Source: Hemibagrus wyckioides
Taxonomy: Eukaryota > Chordata > Actinopteri > Siluriformes > Bagridae
Assembly (NCBI RefSeq): GCF_019097595.1
Contig: NC_080713.1
Coordinates: forward strand, 8,172,199-8,236,198
Direction: 5' to 3'
Length of the DNA: 64,000 nt
Under the pieces are notes generated by a model. That model did no database searches. It saw only the letters and a program-made list of their open reading frames with translations, and was not told where the DNA came from. Positions 48,396-59,440 of this stretch are shown in pieces (position 1 is the first letter of the stretch; every line of letters starts with the position of its first letter). The position numbers and the translations under genes are program-made.

Positions 48396-49027
48396 TTCAA
48401 CTATTTATTTAAAAGCCTGACAAATTAGGAACTGAACAAAGATTTGCATGTTGCACCTGAGAAGCATAAATAAATAAACAAACTGCAGATTGATTATAAA
48501 ATATTTATTGTTATTGTTGTTGTTGTTGCTGAATTCAAATAAAATTGATTTGGGCAAGAAATTTGCCTTCTAATTCCCCTTTCATGCCCTGGAGATTTCC
48601 CATGTCTCATGTCCACCTTCCCGGAAAGTCACGTCCATTCTTAACATTATCGCTAGCAGTAAACACAAATACGAAGTATGTTTCGCCTTTAAAGCCAGCT
48701 CTCCTTACCCTTCGTACTGAGAAACAGCACTGAATTACAAAAAGCAGGCAATCCACAGACAGTAGGAGCAATCAGAAAGACAGGTGCTGAAAGAGATTAG
48801 GGGATATAGACAAGGCTGAGCCAAAGACGAAGCAAGGCAAAATGGAAGCTATGGGCTGCTATCTTATAAATCCATTAAATTGCTTTATCTCAATGTAATC
48901 ATGTTTTAATGCCTCAATAAATGTTTGAAAGAAGCTATCCACACATATGCTGCAATTTTCCATCTGTTAGGTGCTGCAGTAAAAACAAACCCCCTCCTTT
49001 TACGCTCCATGCATCTGTGCCCAATCT

Positions 49028-49028
<1 letters not shown>
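48396..49028. other. No gene; contains a (GTT)n run
   Basis: GTT run at about 48508-48530. The rest is unique. Confidence 0.45.

Positions 49029-49060
<32 letters not shown>
49029..49060. repeat. (CA)n microsatellite
   Basis: Dinucleotide run next to the Tc1 element. Confidence 0.97.
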
Positions 49061-49064
<4 letters not shown>

Positions 49065-49137
49065 AGTGAAACACCGTATTTTTATCAGTCTTTGTTTTGC
49101 TTTAAAGGCCATTTTTCCAGTATTATTCTCAAATATA

Positions 49138-50379
49138 CACTATATTGCCAAAAGTATTCACTCACCCATCCAAATAATCAGAATCAGGTGTTCCAATCAC
49201 TTCCATGGCCACAGGTGTATAAAATCAAGCACCTAGGCATGCAGACTGTTTTTACAAACATTTGTGAAAGAATGGGTCGCTCTCAGGAGCTCAGTGAATT
49301 CCAGCGTGGAACTGTGATAGGATGCCACCTGTGCAACAAATCCAGTCGTGAAATTTCCTCGCTCCTAAATATTCCACAGTCAACTGTCAGCTGTATTATA
49401 AGAACGTGGAAGTGTTTGGGAACGACAGCAACTCAGCCATGAAGTGGTAGGCCACGTAAACTGACGGAGTGGGGTCAGCGGATGCTGAGGCGCATAGTGC
49501 GAAGAGGTCGCCAACTTTCTGCAGAGTCAATCGCTACAGACCTCCAAACTTCATGTGGCCTTCAGATTAGCTCAAGAACAGTGCGCAGAGAGCTTCATGG
49601 AATGGGTTTCCATGGCCGAGCAGCTGCATCCAAGCCATACATCACCAAGTGCAATGCAAAGCGTCGGATGCAGTGGTGTAAAGCACGCCGCCACTGGACT
49701 CTAGAGCAGTGGAGACGCGTTCTCTGGAGTGACGAATTCTCCATCTGGCAATCTGATGGACGAGTCTGGGTTTGGCGGTTGCCAGGAGAACGGTACTTGT
49801 CTGACTGCATTGTGCCAAGTGTAATGTTTGGTGGAGGGGGGATTATGGTGTGGGGTTGTTTTTCAGGAGCTGGGCTTGGCCCCTTAGTTCCAGTGAAAGG
49901 AACTCTGAATGCTTCAGCATACCAAGACATTTTGGACAATTCCATGCTCCCAACTTTGTGGGAACAGTTTGGAGCTGGCCCCTTCCTCTTCCAACATGAC
50001 TGTGCACCAGTGTACAAAGCAAGGTCCGTAAAGACATGGATGACAGAGTCTGGTGTGGATGAACTTGACTGACCTGCACAGAGTCCTGACCTCAACCCGA
50101 TAGAACACCTTTGGGATGAATTAGAGCGGAGACTGAGAGCCAGGCCTTCTCGTCCAACATCAGTGTGTGACCTCACAAATGCGCTTCTAGAAGAATGGTC
50201 AAAAATTCCCATAAACACACTCCTAAACCTTGTGGACAGCCTTCCCAGAAGAGTTGAAGCTGTTATAGCTGCAAAGGGTGGACCGACGTCATATTGACCC
50301 CTATGGATTAGGAATGGGATGTCACTTAAGTTTATATGCGAGTCAAGGCAAGTGAGCGAATACTTTTGGCAATATAGTG
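49138..50379 (+). mobile_element. Tc1-like DNA transposon, complete, near-intact
   Basis: A 1,242-bp element with terminal repeats cactatattgccaaaagtat at the left and atacttttggcaatatagtg at the right, and TA on each side (49136-49137 and 50380-50381). One transposase gene fills the interior. Nothing large has been lost, and only two stops interrupt the gene. It is the least decayed element of the window. A much older relative with similar ends lies at 19020-19606. Confidence 0.96.
49272..50297 (+). pseudogene. Tc1-like DD34E transposase, two nonsense codons
   Basis: From ATG 49272 to TGA 50295 a single frame of 342 codons can be followed without any shift. The N-terminal part (MGRSQELSEFQRGTVIG) is a paired-like helix-turn-helix; residues about 60-63 form a GRPR AT-hook-like motif. 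The catalytic residues are all present: Asp154 in LWSDEFSIW (49731-49733), Asp243 in FQHDCAPVY (49998-50000) and Glu278 in PDLNPIEHLWDEL (50103-50105). The 34 residues between the last two define DD34E. The only breaks are TGA at codon 57 (49440-49442), where the context suggests an original CGA arginine, and TGA at codon 267 (50070-50072), where the family has TGG tryptophan. Both are single transitions. Confidence 0.95.
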
Positions 50380-50381
50380 TA

Positions 50382-53300
50382 TATAACTCTATTATAATGC
50401 CTGTATTAATATGCGTCTTTTCTATAGATGAGATTAAACCTATATGTGGTGTTAGATATAGTTTATCAATCTGATCACTGACAAATGATCCTGTCGACTA
50501 ACCCACTCTACACAATACACTCAATCAAAAACTTTTATTAGAAATAAAATGCTCTACCACTCTAAGCGGGAAATCTTGCCCACTCATTTCATTTGCAGTT
50601 CAAGGTCACAATCTTGTCTGTTATATCTACATTAAAATTGGGGAGGAAAAAAAGGAAAAGAGTGCCGGCGTAGATCTCTTGTCAGATCTGTACTCAAGAT
50701 ATCAGTGCTGTTTTATCTCTTTTTTTTTTTTTGTCTCTCCATTGTCTGCTTCTATCCTTTCTTTTTGTAGTCGCTTTGGGTGCCGTGATGCCTTCTTCAA
50801 ACTGGAGATGAACCAAAAAGGAAAAGAAGAAAAAAAGACTCAGATTTCAGTCTGTCATTTTCTCAACCAACCTCATGAATGATTTAATGTAAGTTTCCTG
50901 TTAAACACATTTTAACACAAGCATGAAAGCAAGGTCACTTCATATTATTAACGTGCTATGGGGCTTCTGTAAGTGCGGTAACGCCTTGCTTGCTGTATGT
51001 TGTAGGAATTTTCTGGTTATTTTTTTTGGTTGTTGCTCCACTCTGATGCTATTTCTCAGATTTTCATCAATTATTTCGCAGCACGGCCGTGGGTGGAGCA
51101 GCGCAAAAAGCAGTTGTGACATTCAAAATCTGCTGAAACAGCGGGATTTTCTAAACCATTTTGCTCCTGAGACCCCTTCGTAATGCCATAATGGGTATGC
51201 AAGGGGGAGATGGTATTTTGCTGACGTAAATTGCAGGTCTCGTCCCATTTCTTACAACCTGGTTTGATGGATTTCACCTGAATACTCAACTGAATCTTCT
51301 GGTTCTGATTTTGTCCATGTGTAGTTCGCTGTTATATTGCTATCTTGCTTGGGCACAAGCCTTTTCATTTTTTTTGTTATTTTACTGATCATGAATGAGT
51401 GTGTCAAAGGGAGTGTGGTATTCACAATGCACTGATGCAGAGAAATTATCAAGCACATTTTGGTCACAAATGTGCACGTGTTAGCGTCTTCTAGGACTCC
51501 CAGATGCAAGAATAAGAATAGAAGATTAAACAAATATTTGCTGATGTCATTAAGAACAGACTCGGTATAACTCAAGCTATACAAAAATATGTCGAGCAGA
51601 ATACTGGTCTAAAGAGGTACAGTTAGATGGAGGGAAAAAATGTCTAGGCAGGCTTGGTAATTTCACAGACACTATGAACTGAATGATTACTTCACAAAGA
51701 CTAAGACATACATGGGGTTGTAAAAAAAAGCAAGCTAATCACAGGCCAACAAAACAAAAGCACAATACAAAGTGGAACAGAAGTGGAAGCGGACATAGAG
51801 AGCTGAAATTCTGTAGCGCTGCAGGCCGCCTTTGCGCTGTGCAGCTCGGCTCACGGTGTCACAACTTACATGAAGCTCAGCCTTATAAGCCCCTGCCCCT
51901 TTATTACAGCCCATGTTTGTGGATATCAGCTATTAATATCAAATCTCTCCAACATATTAACCTGAATAATATTTAAATATAACAGAACAATTTTGTTTGA
52001 TACTCATAAATTCATTTTTGCTTGGACAAATTCCCATATATTTGTGCTTGTTGTTTGTTGTTAGTTTCTAAGTTTGATCTCAGATCTGAACAGACATCGA
52101 TGAAGCAGTGTAAAGGGTTTTACAGAACTCAGAATGCGCTGTTGATTTATTGCTGTTTTGGTTGGATGCTAGCCAGGCTTTTTTTTTGCAGTGTGGTTAT
52201 TTTCATCATTATAAATTAATGATAGGGGTTGAGCGCCAGGGTAAAAGGGAGTACGGTACTGGAAATCTGCCTACACAGAGGGATTTTCAAAGCCATTTTT
52301 TGATCTAAATGAGTGCATGCTACCAAACTACCACATCCCAAGACTTACTCACCTTCAGCAACCCTCATTTCTAGTAAGCCGGGTTTTTTATTTTTAGAAG
52401 TTTGCTATTTATATCATCTCCTACGAATGTGCCGCTTCACCTGAGTACTAATTCAAATCTAACAGGCATTTTTGTGCTTGAGCATAAAATCTACTGGTTA
52501 AATGTCAAGCATGTAGCTATTTTGGGTTAGGCTTAAGCAACTGTTTCCATGCTTGTTCGTTGTGTTTCATTTTCATGGTTGATAAATGAATTGAAATCTA
52601 AAACACAGTGGAATTCGGTTCAAAATGTGCATGAAATGTTGCTTCCCAAGAGACAAAATTTCATCCGTCAGCTCTTGGATACCTCAGACATTTCCCTGAC
52701 AGACCACTAGAGGGCAAGTCTACATACAGTATAGCAGCTGAACCCTTCATTTGCATTCAATTTCCCCTGTTTATTAAGCACACGTGTGTTGGGTTATGTA
52801 ATTAGCCCCCTTATTCAAGCCCCTTTGCTTCTCCATATCTTTGTCTAACTTCTGTTGATGTCTTCGTCACGGCTTTTATCTGTTTTCGCCAGTTTAGTTT
52901 TTCGTTTCCGCTAAACGAAATCAAATTCTACATTTGCATCTTCTTTTATCTACTCCACACAGGGATAGGACCGGATCAAACATACCAAGTCTTGTCCATG
53001 TCTTATAACTTAAATAGCCTTCTTCATCTGAATGATAACTAAATATAACATACTTACAGCTGTATTATTCTTGAAAGCATAATTCACTGGTTAACACTGC
53101 TGTATTGCTATTTTATTTGAATGAAAGTCATTTGTTTTTGGACACTGTTACCATTCTTATGGCTAAAAATGAATGTGTTGTACTATTATACAAAACTGGT
53201 TTAGTTTCTGTTAATCAATCCTGCCAGGATTTTCAGAAATCGAACATGAAACCAAGCAAACTCAAAGGTATTTGCTTGGATTTTTTCAAAATGGCCACAG

Positions 53301-54229
53301 ATTTTTCTCAAATCTGGGCCAAGGTGCACAGAAAAAACTCCTGGAGGGATTGATTAGTTACAATGAAGGACCAATCCAAGAACAAAACATGCTTGTACAC
53401 CTTTGTCTAAACAGATTCTGTTCACAAGTATCTGCAACTGAATATTATTAAAACACTCAGATGATCATGAGCCCGGATATTTCTGCTAGATTTCATTATG
53501 GTGCCATTCTTACGATTTCAACTTAGGCCACAGGAGAAACCGAATCTGCACTAAAAATATATATATATCGTTGCACAGTATGTCCATTAGAACACGCTGA
53601 GGTAGAGAAACAAAAAAAACAAACAAATAAAGCACACACTTACAGAGCACGTGTCGGCACCAATCAGACACATCACGGCAAAGTTTCACACATATTTTGG
53701 GGTGATATATTGGTGTGAAGACTGTTTCATGCCATTATCACACACATCAGCCCTTTAATACTGAATCATAAGAAGCCCTGGAGGGAGAGATGTCCTGCAT
53801 ATCTCAGGGCTTTTAACTTCACGTGAGATGCCGTGTTAACTACAGTACCTGTTCAATCCCATCTACAGTTTGCAGATACACACTTAAAACGTTTTAGTTC
53901 AGCTCCAATTTAATGTCTTGACATGCTACTACACAAATTATATGCATAATATACATGCATAAGCATAAAAGCTGGGCAGTCTACTGATTTATGTAACAAA
54001 ATATAGCCTAAATATCACAACAATTGAGTTACTTTTTCTCAAAAGCTTAAAAGTATGCACTGTCGTCTTCATTTACATGTGCTTCATTAATATGTCTAAT
54101 AGGACTTGGAACACATTTTGACACTTTGTTCCGCTAATAATGCTCAAACAGGCTTACAAATTCAAGAGCATAATTCTTCTGATTGGACAAGAGATTGATA
54201 AAATCTAATCCTTTTTACCAGTACATCGG
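50382..54229. other. Long unique stretch, no gene recognised
   Basis: Nearly 4 kb with few repeats. It contains one exon-like segment with splice consensus (50771-50888) and some complex, repeat-free sequence at 53640-53850. No protein domain is visible in any frame. Confidence 0.4.
50771..50888 (+). other. Exon-like segment with splice consensus, unproven
   Basis: A pyrimidine-rich tract ending ctttctttttgtag precedes the segment, and gtaagt follows directly after it. One frame is open for 37 codons (RFGCRDAFFKLEMNQKGKEE) before a TGA near the end. No domain is recognised. It could be an exon of a non-coding transcript, or chance. Confidence 0.15.
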
Positions 54230-55140
54230 TGTTCTATTCTGCCGGCAAACTAGAAATCGACTTATGGGACGTTTTCAATCAGTGTAAACAAATGAATGAT
54301 TTTATGACTGCGAGTCTGATATAAAATGAGTCAGGACTCTGTGGGCTTTCAGTGTGAGATGTTTGTTTTTCCCCTCTGTTGGGAAAACCTTACACTGTAA
54401 CGTCTGGGACCCCCGCCCTATGCGGGGCTCGACCCCAGACGCCCGTGGTGTGTGTGCGCACGCCAGCACACGGTGTAATGAGACCCATGCGCAGGATTCA
54501 GCGAAGCACTGCTTTTATTACATTTAAGACACGACATAGGGAAGCAAATGTAACACAAGACATGGCGTGGTTAACTAAACTAAACAAAACCTAGACCTTA
54601 GCTTGGACATGGAACCTAGCAAACAAAACCCCAACAGAAACCACGGTACAGATAACAATCATGGACCAGGACACAAACACAAGGATCCCTATTTATAGGG
54701 GTAGACAGTAGGGCTAATGGGATACAGGTGACACAATCAGGATAGGAACAATAGGAAGGGCGTAACAAAAGACACACAAAGAAGCAGGCTTCCAAGGTTC
54801 ACCAAGGGAACTGTCCAGCTGTTCCTGACATACACAGAATTTTAGTGATTGGAAATAACAGCTTTTCTAAATTTTAGATGCTTATGAACAAGCACTAGGG
54901 GCATCACAGCGAGCAGAAATGGGTCTGATATCATCATCATTTACTTCGAAGATAGAAACTTTTGGGGTGAAAACACAACAAACCATTTTTGGAACTTTTC
55001 TATGAAAATATTGCCCCTAATATGCTTAGGTAAAAACAGAAATACTTACGAATACTACTTCAAACCCTGAGTGTCTACTTTCATATGAGCCATTAAGCAA
55101 CACTGTGGAATGTGGCATGTCTAAGACATTGAACCATGAA
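54230..55140 (-). repeat. Diverged duplicate of 58042-58460, opposite orientation, split by a solo LTR
   Basis: Read on the minus strand, this stretch matches 58042-58460 block by block: aatgtctta/gatgtcttt, cttaatggctca/gttaatggctca, tatttctgtttttac, gtgcttgttcataagcat, cactaaaattctgtgta, caacagaggggaaaa, cagagtcctgactcatt, catttgtttacactgattga/catttgtttctactgattga. The only large difference is the 445-bp LTR. It may be an unclassified repeat family or a local inverted duplication. Confidence 0.82.
54396..54840 (-). mobile_element. Solo LTR of a retrotransposon
   Basis: On the minus strand it starts TGTCAGGAACAGCTGG and ends CCCAGACGTTACA, the TG...CA form of an LTR. It contains a TATA-like cctatttataggg reversed as ccctataaataggg and, further on, an aataaaagcag polyadenylation signal. 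A perfect 5-bp duplication, tacac, flanks it (54391-54395 and 54841-54845). No internal genes or second LTR are present, so the rest was lost by LTR-LTR recombination. A 5-bp duplication fits Ty3/gypsy-type or related integrases; the family is not assigned. Confidence 0.9.
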
Positions 55141-56444
55141 TATGGACACAATAAAACAGGCGCAAAATGTTCTGGTAAAAAGAATGAAATGTCAGGGAAT
55201 AGAAGAGGACGATGCAAAATTAGGTATTAAATGGTTTTATTAAACTTTACTAAACTTATAGCAAGACAGAGATGTACAGTAATCCAAAAGCAATGCCAAA
55301 AAAACAGGCAAGGGTCAGCCGATGAGGAATTAGGGAAGAGAGAAACTCAGAACAAGATAATAAAACAAGTGTCAGAGCTATTTTCATTGTCTAGCTTTTT
55401 TATCATGAAACAGAGGGGGAAAGTTTAAAGCCGTTATAACACAAATTATAACAGGAAGGAAATTTCACAGGATAAAAAATGCTGTGGTATCAAAGGAATA
55501 AAACACTTGATCAGCCTAAGCGTGGATTGTGTAATTCTACTTTGTGTTGGGTCACATCACAACACCACAACAGTGATTAATTCCTTTATTGCTGTGAATG
55601 AGAATTTAGTGTTTTGTTTGCTTCTACAATATGTTCTGTTTTCCCTCTGTCTCTCTCTTTCTCCCCCTCTCTCTCACTCTCTCTCTCACACAAACAAACA
55701 CACACACACACACACACACACACATACGCACAGAGTCCTCTAGGTTACTTAGGCGCTGTCATGTGGGTTGTGTTTAGAGACAACATTAATATCAGGATAT
55801 TGAGCTGGGCTGAAAAGAGAGAAGCAGCCTGCAGAGTCATGAGGAATTTGTTGCTGATGTTTCTGTTCTTGGAGTGCAGGATAAATAAATGAGGTATCCT
55901 GGTCTCCTCCTTTTGTATTTACCTCAGCACATACACGCATCCACTCACAATCCATCTCCACATGGTGATTAACTTTTCTGTTCGGGGTTTTAAGTGTCCT
56001 AGTTCTCACTTTGAGGTGAGAGAGCAAAGTTCTTACAACTGGTAACCATGATTACTCAGATATGATTTATAGCCTTGTACAGGCAGCATTAATTAGGGGA
56101 CAATTCGGATGTCCTTGGACAGTCACATTCACACATTCATTCATTTATTTATTTATTTATTTATTTACATGCTACATACCTTTTTGCGTGCCTTGGATTT
56201 TTGGACATTTTTCTTAGAGGCTATGAAATGGTCTGAAAATCATGCTTATGTATTTTTAATCAGTTGCTTCCGAGTGCCTTTACTCAGCCTCTCCAATGCA
56301 CTCAGACAGTCCACTAGTCATTAATCTGCTTTTCCAGAACGAAATATAGCTTCAGAAAAATGTAAGTGTCTGAATATCAAAAAAGGAGAAAAAATAAAAA
56401 ATTAATTAAATCAAATTAAAATTAATTAAATCAAATCATTTTAA
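55141..56444. other. No gene; several simple repeats
   Basis: Holds a CT-rich run then (CA)n at about 55640-55724 and (TTTA)n at 56140-56166. No domain is recognised in the surrounding unique sequence. Confidence 0.5.
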
Positions 56445-56512
56445 ATACTACTACTACTACTATTATTATTAATAATAATAATAATAATAATAACAACAAC
56501 AACAACAACAAC

Positions 56513-56550
<38 letters not shown>
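56445..56550. repeat. Compound microsatellite (CTA)n-(ATT)n-(AAT)n-(AAC)n-(AAT)n
   Basis: Trinucleotide runs differing by single-base changes follow one another. Confidence 0.97.
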
Positions 56551-56552
<2 letters not shown>

Positions 56553-56960
56553 CAATATTAAATGAGCAAGAGAATTATAAATTTTTGAATTTTGCCCTGT
56601 AAAATCTTCAGTATTACCACACAATTGCATGTGTTAATACTTTTATATAACAGTTTTATGAGTAAGAAGTTTATTTCTATCATCTGATCTATCATTTGCT
56701 CCATGAATGGAACCCAGACTCACTTTATAGCCTGTCAGCTAGCTGGTTAACTCGCTCACTGATTTGTACATCCCTGTTAAATGTGCTTCTGGTGAAATTG
56801 GCATCCCTTCTTTCTTTCCATCTTTATCTGACAAGCTTTATTATTTTAATAAGAAGTGGTATTTATGAAAAAAAATGAATTCTTACTTAAAAATGAATTC
56901 TTATGAATTTCTTACGAATTCTGAACTAACAGCTGTATAACATGATATTTAGTACTACAT
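56551..56960. other. No gene recognised
   Basis: AT-rich unique sequence with a local duplication of tgaattctta near 56875-56905. Confidence 0.4.
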
Positions 56961-57230
56961 TTTCACCAGCAGAACTTGGGTTTGGGAATCAGGAAGTTCA
57001 ACTTCCAGGCAAACAGAAAAGCATTGCCTCTGTGATCAGGAGATCAAATCCCACGATTTGGGTACGATCAGCGAGTTTAAATCCCAGCGATGCAATAGAC
57101 ATCCAAAACTGGGAGCTAAAGGAGCAAATCTGGCCATGCTGTCTGGGTATCTGGGACAGCATACTCTCTCATCCCTGTCAATCACAGTAACACTAGCCTA
57201 TCACAGCAATCTCATGTATGTGGAAAACAG
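56961..57230 (+). repeat. SINE-like repeat with two B-box-like motifs (family S5)
   Basis: Two B-box-like segments (ggagatcaaatcccac at about 57038-57053 and gcgagtttaaatcccag at about 57071-57087) stand close together. They are followed by aaactgggagctaaaggag and cacagtaacactagcc, a body typical of a fish interspersed repeat. Single copy here, so the borders are approximate. Confidence 0.45.
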
Positions 57231-57329
57231 TAGATAAAAGTTCTCTAATTGCTAACTAAAGAAAGTGAAAAAGAATGTGACACTGATAAAGTCTGCCATG
57301 CAAGTCTCAGTACATTAGGGGTTATTATA

Positions 57330-57490
57330 GAAGTGATAAAATATTAGAACAAGTGCATTAATATAAACCTGTGATTTATCTTGTGGCAAGAACTCCTGTC
57401 AGAGCTGCTGTTATAGAAAATTAATCAGCACCTTCTGATTAATCAATTTGAGAATAAAAAAAGCACTGTGGTATAACTTATGTTCCATAA
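57330..57490. repeat. Interspersed repeat, copy 2 (pair with 35.5 kb)
   Basis: Shares cagagctgctgttatagaaa, ttgagaat and actgtggtataac-type blocks in order with 35516-35667. Confidence 0.45.
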
Positions 57491-57609
57491 TATGTACTGA
57501 ATATGATAATCTAATCACCAGGGTGAATCGTCAGGGTTAAACCCCCAGAATGAAGGTTTATTTATACATGTAGAAGGTTAGCAAAATAGATTTTTTCATT
57601 TATTTTAAG

Positions 57610-58020
57610 GTGTATAAGACGGTGGTGAGACCGGCCATGCTGTATGGTTTAGAGACAGTGTCACTGAGGAAGAGACAGGAGTCAGAGCTGGAGGTAGCAG
57701 ACCTGAAGATGTTGAGGTTCTCTTTGGGAGGGACATGGTTGGACAGGATTAGGAACGAGTACATCAGAGGGACGGCTCATGTTGGATGTTTGGGGGACAA
57801 AGTTAGGGAGGACAGATTAAGATGGTTTGGACATGTCCAGAGGAGGGAGAGTGAGTATATTGGTAGGAGAATGTTGGACATGGAGCTGCCAGGCAGGAGG
57901 CAAAGAGGAAGGCCAAAGAGGAGGTATATGGGTGTAATAAATGAGGATATGAAGCTAGTGGGTGTAAGTGTTGAGGATGCAGGAGATAGGGATAGGTGGA
58001 GAGAGATGATTTACCCCTGA
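57610..58020 (+). pseudogene. RTE reverse transcriptase, C-terminal fragment
   Basis: A 136-codon open stretch: YKTVVRPAMLYGLETVSLRK, then DLKMLRFSLGGTWLDRIRNE and REDRLRWFGHVQRR, then LPGRRQRGRPKRRYMGVINE. These are the blocks after the polymerase core in RTE LINEs. No catalytic part is present. It is unusually free of stops for a fragment, suggesting a fairly recent insertion. Confidence 0.88.
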
Positions 58021-58039
58021 AGGGAAAAGCTGAAAGAAG
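57610..58039 (+). mobile_element. RTE-clade LINE, 3' end (5'-truncated)
   Basis: The first bases already encode protein, so the copy is truncated within the ORF. It carries the C-terminal part of an RTE-type reverse transcriptase, followed by ccctgaagggaaaagctgaa. The cgctgtggcga stretch present in the copy at 9677 is missing here. Confidence 0.85.
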
Positions 58040-58041
58040 GT

Positions 58042-58460
58042 TCAGCATTGGATGTCTTTGTCATGACACCCACTACAGTGGTGGTTAATGGCTCAGGGAT
58101 TTAAGAATTTGCCATTTTGTCATGATTATTTCTGTTTTTACTGAATTTTACATAATTTTACAGGGGCATAATTTTACAGGGACATACATAATTTCTCACA
58201 TAAATGTTCCTATCTTAAAATGAAATGCTCTGCTTTGCCAAGTGCTTGTTCATAAGCATTTAAAATTTGAAGGTGTTTATCTTTAACCACTAAAATTCTG
58301 TGTAAGGTTATCCAACAGAGGGGAAAACACACCTCTCACATTGAAAGCCAACAGAGTCCTGACTCATTCTATATGCTTGCAGCTATATAATATTTCATTT
58401 GTTTCTACTGATTGAAAATGGCTGATAAGTCAATTTCCATTCCACTGGCGCAATGACACA
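58042..58460 (+). repeat. Diverged duplicate of 54230-55140 with the LTR empty site
   Basis: Homologous, in opposite orientation, to the sequence around the solo LTR. At 58290-58310 it reads ctaaaattctgtgtaaggtt, with one copy of gtgta where the other copy has gtgta, the LTR, and gtgta again. The homology begins directly after the RTE LINE 3' end. Confidence 0.82.
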
Positions 58461-59227
58461 GGGTTAAGTAGATAAGGCTTTAGGTACAGTAGATATACAT
58501 TTGTTCTAGCAATGGTATTACAGGCCAAATATTGGTCCAGTTTTAAGCATAATTAAAGTCTTCACTGAACATTTTCTGGTTGAGATTCAACCAATGAGAT
58601 CCTCCTACCATTTTGCCATTTTCATTTTGCTCCAAAAGGTCTTGATTAAGTTCTGGTCCATATACTGCATAAGACATGTAAGTGTTCTGTCAGATATAAG
58701 ATATATGGTCTTGTTGAGATTCAGATGAATTATTCTCTGGTGGTTTTTCTGTCAAGTTATCATAGACTAACACTAGGCCATCACTTTTCTGTGGTTTAGA
58801 GAAATAGGTGAAAGCTTCATCAAGGGCAGAGTGAAACCTGACTTGCTGCTCTCAGGTTGGTGTGGGTGAAGTCTCTTGGAGCTGCAGAACACCTCCGACA
58901 GATCTGCGCGGCTTTGAAAGACAAGAACTCATTAGTGAGCAAACGGTTGCCGTAGCTGCACACCGTTTGTCTTGGCCTTCTTCTGTCTGTCAGCAAACAG
59001 GATTTTGCTGAGGTTACCAACCAGACAGATTTGCTGCAATTAGTGACCTAAGGACATCCGGTACCACCTCGTGTATGAATGAGGGGGATGAATCTCTTGC
59101 CAGGCTAAGACATGTCTAGTTTGCCAGTACAGAATAACAGGAATAGCTATCAGTACTTAGCTAATTGTGGCCTCAATAATCATATTTCACTGTGTTGTAT
59201 TATGTATGGTTATGTATGTGATAAATG
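58461..59227. other. No gene recognised
   Basis: Unique sequence; none of the short open frames shows a domain. Confidence 0.4.
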
Positions 59228-59440
59228 TTGTTGTTGTTGTCCTTCTAACACTCCCTGTCCTGTTGCCACATCATCAAGTTTTACACCAGATGCCCTTCCT
59301 GATGCAACCCTCCCATTTTATCCGGGCTTGGGACTGGCACCAAGAGTTAACCCCTCAGTGGATGGGTTGATTCCCTGCCCAGGTATTAAATCCTGGCCGA
59401 CGCGGTGAGATTTTGCTGCTGGACCACCAGGGACCTACGG
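59228..59440 (-). repeat. RTE-tailed SINE (family S4), minus orientation
   Basis: Landmarks accagatgcccttcctgatg, caaccctcccattttatccg, agttaacccctcagtggatg, gggttgattccctgcccagg and a reversed tRNA-like head ending gaccaccagggacc. A (GTT)n stretch adjoins the tail side. Confidence 0.82.

Noticed and set aside
49595..50218. 207-codon minus-strand open frame
   Set aside because: Antisense shadow of the well-supported transposase frame 49272-50297.
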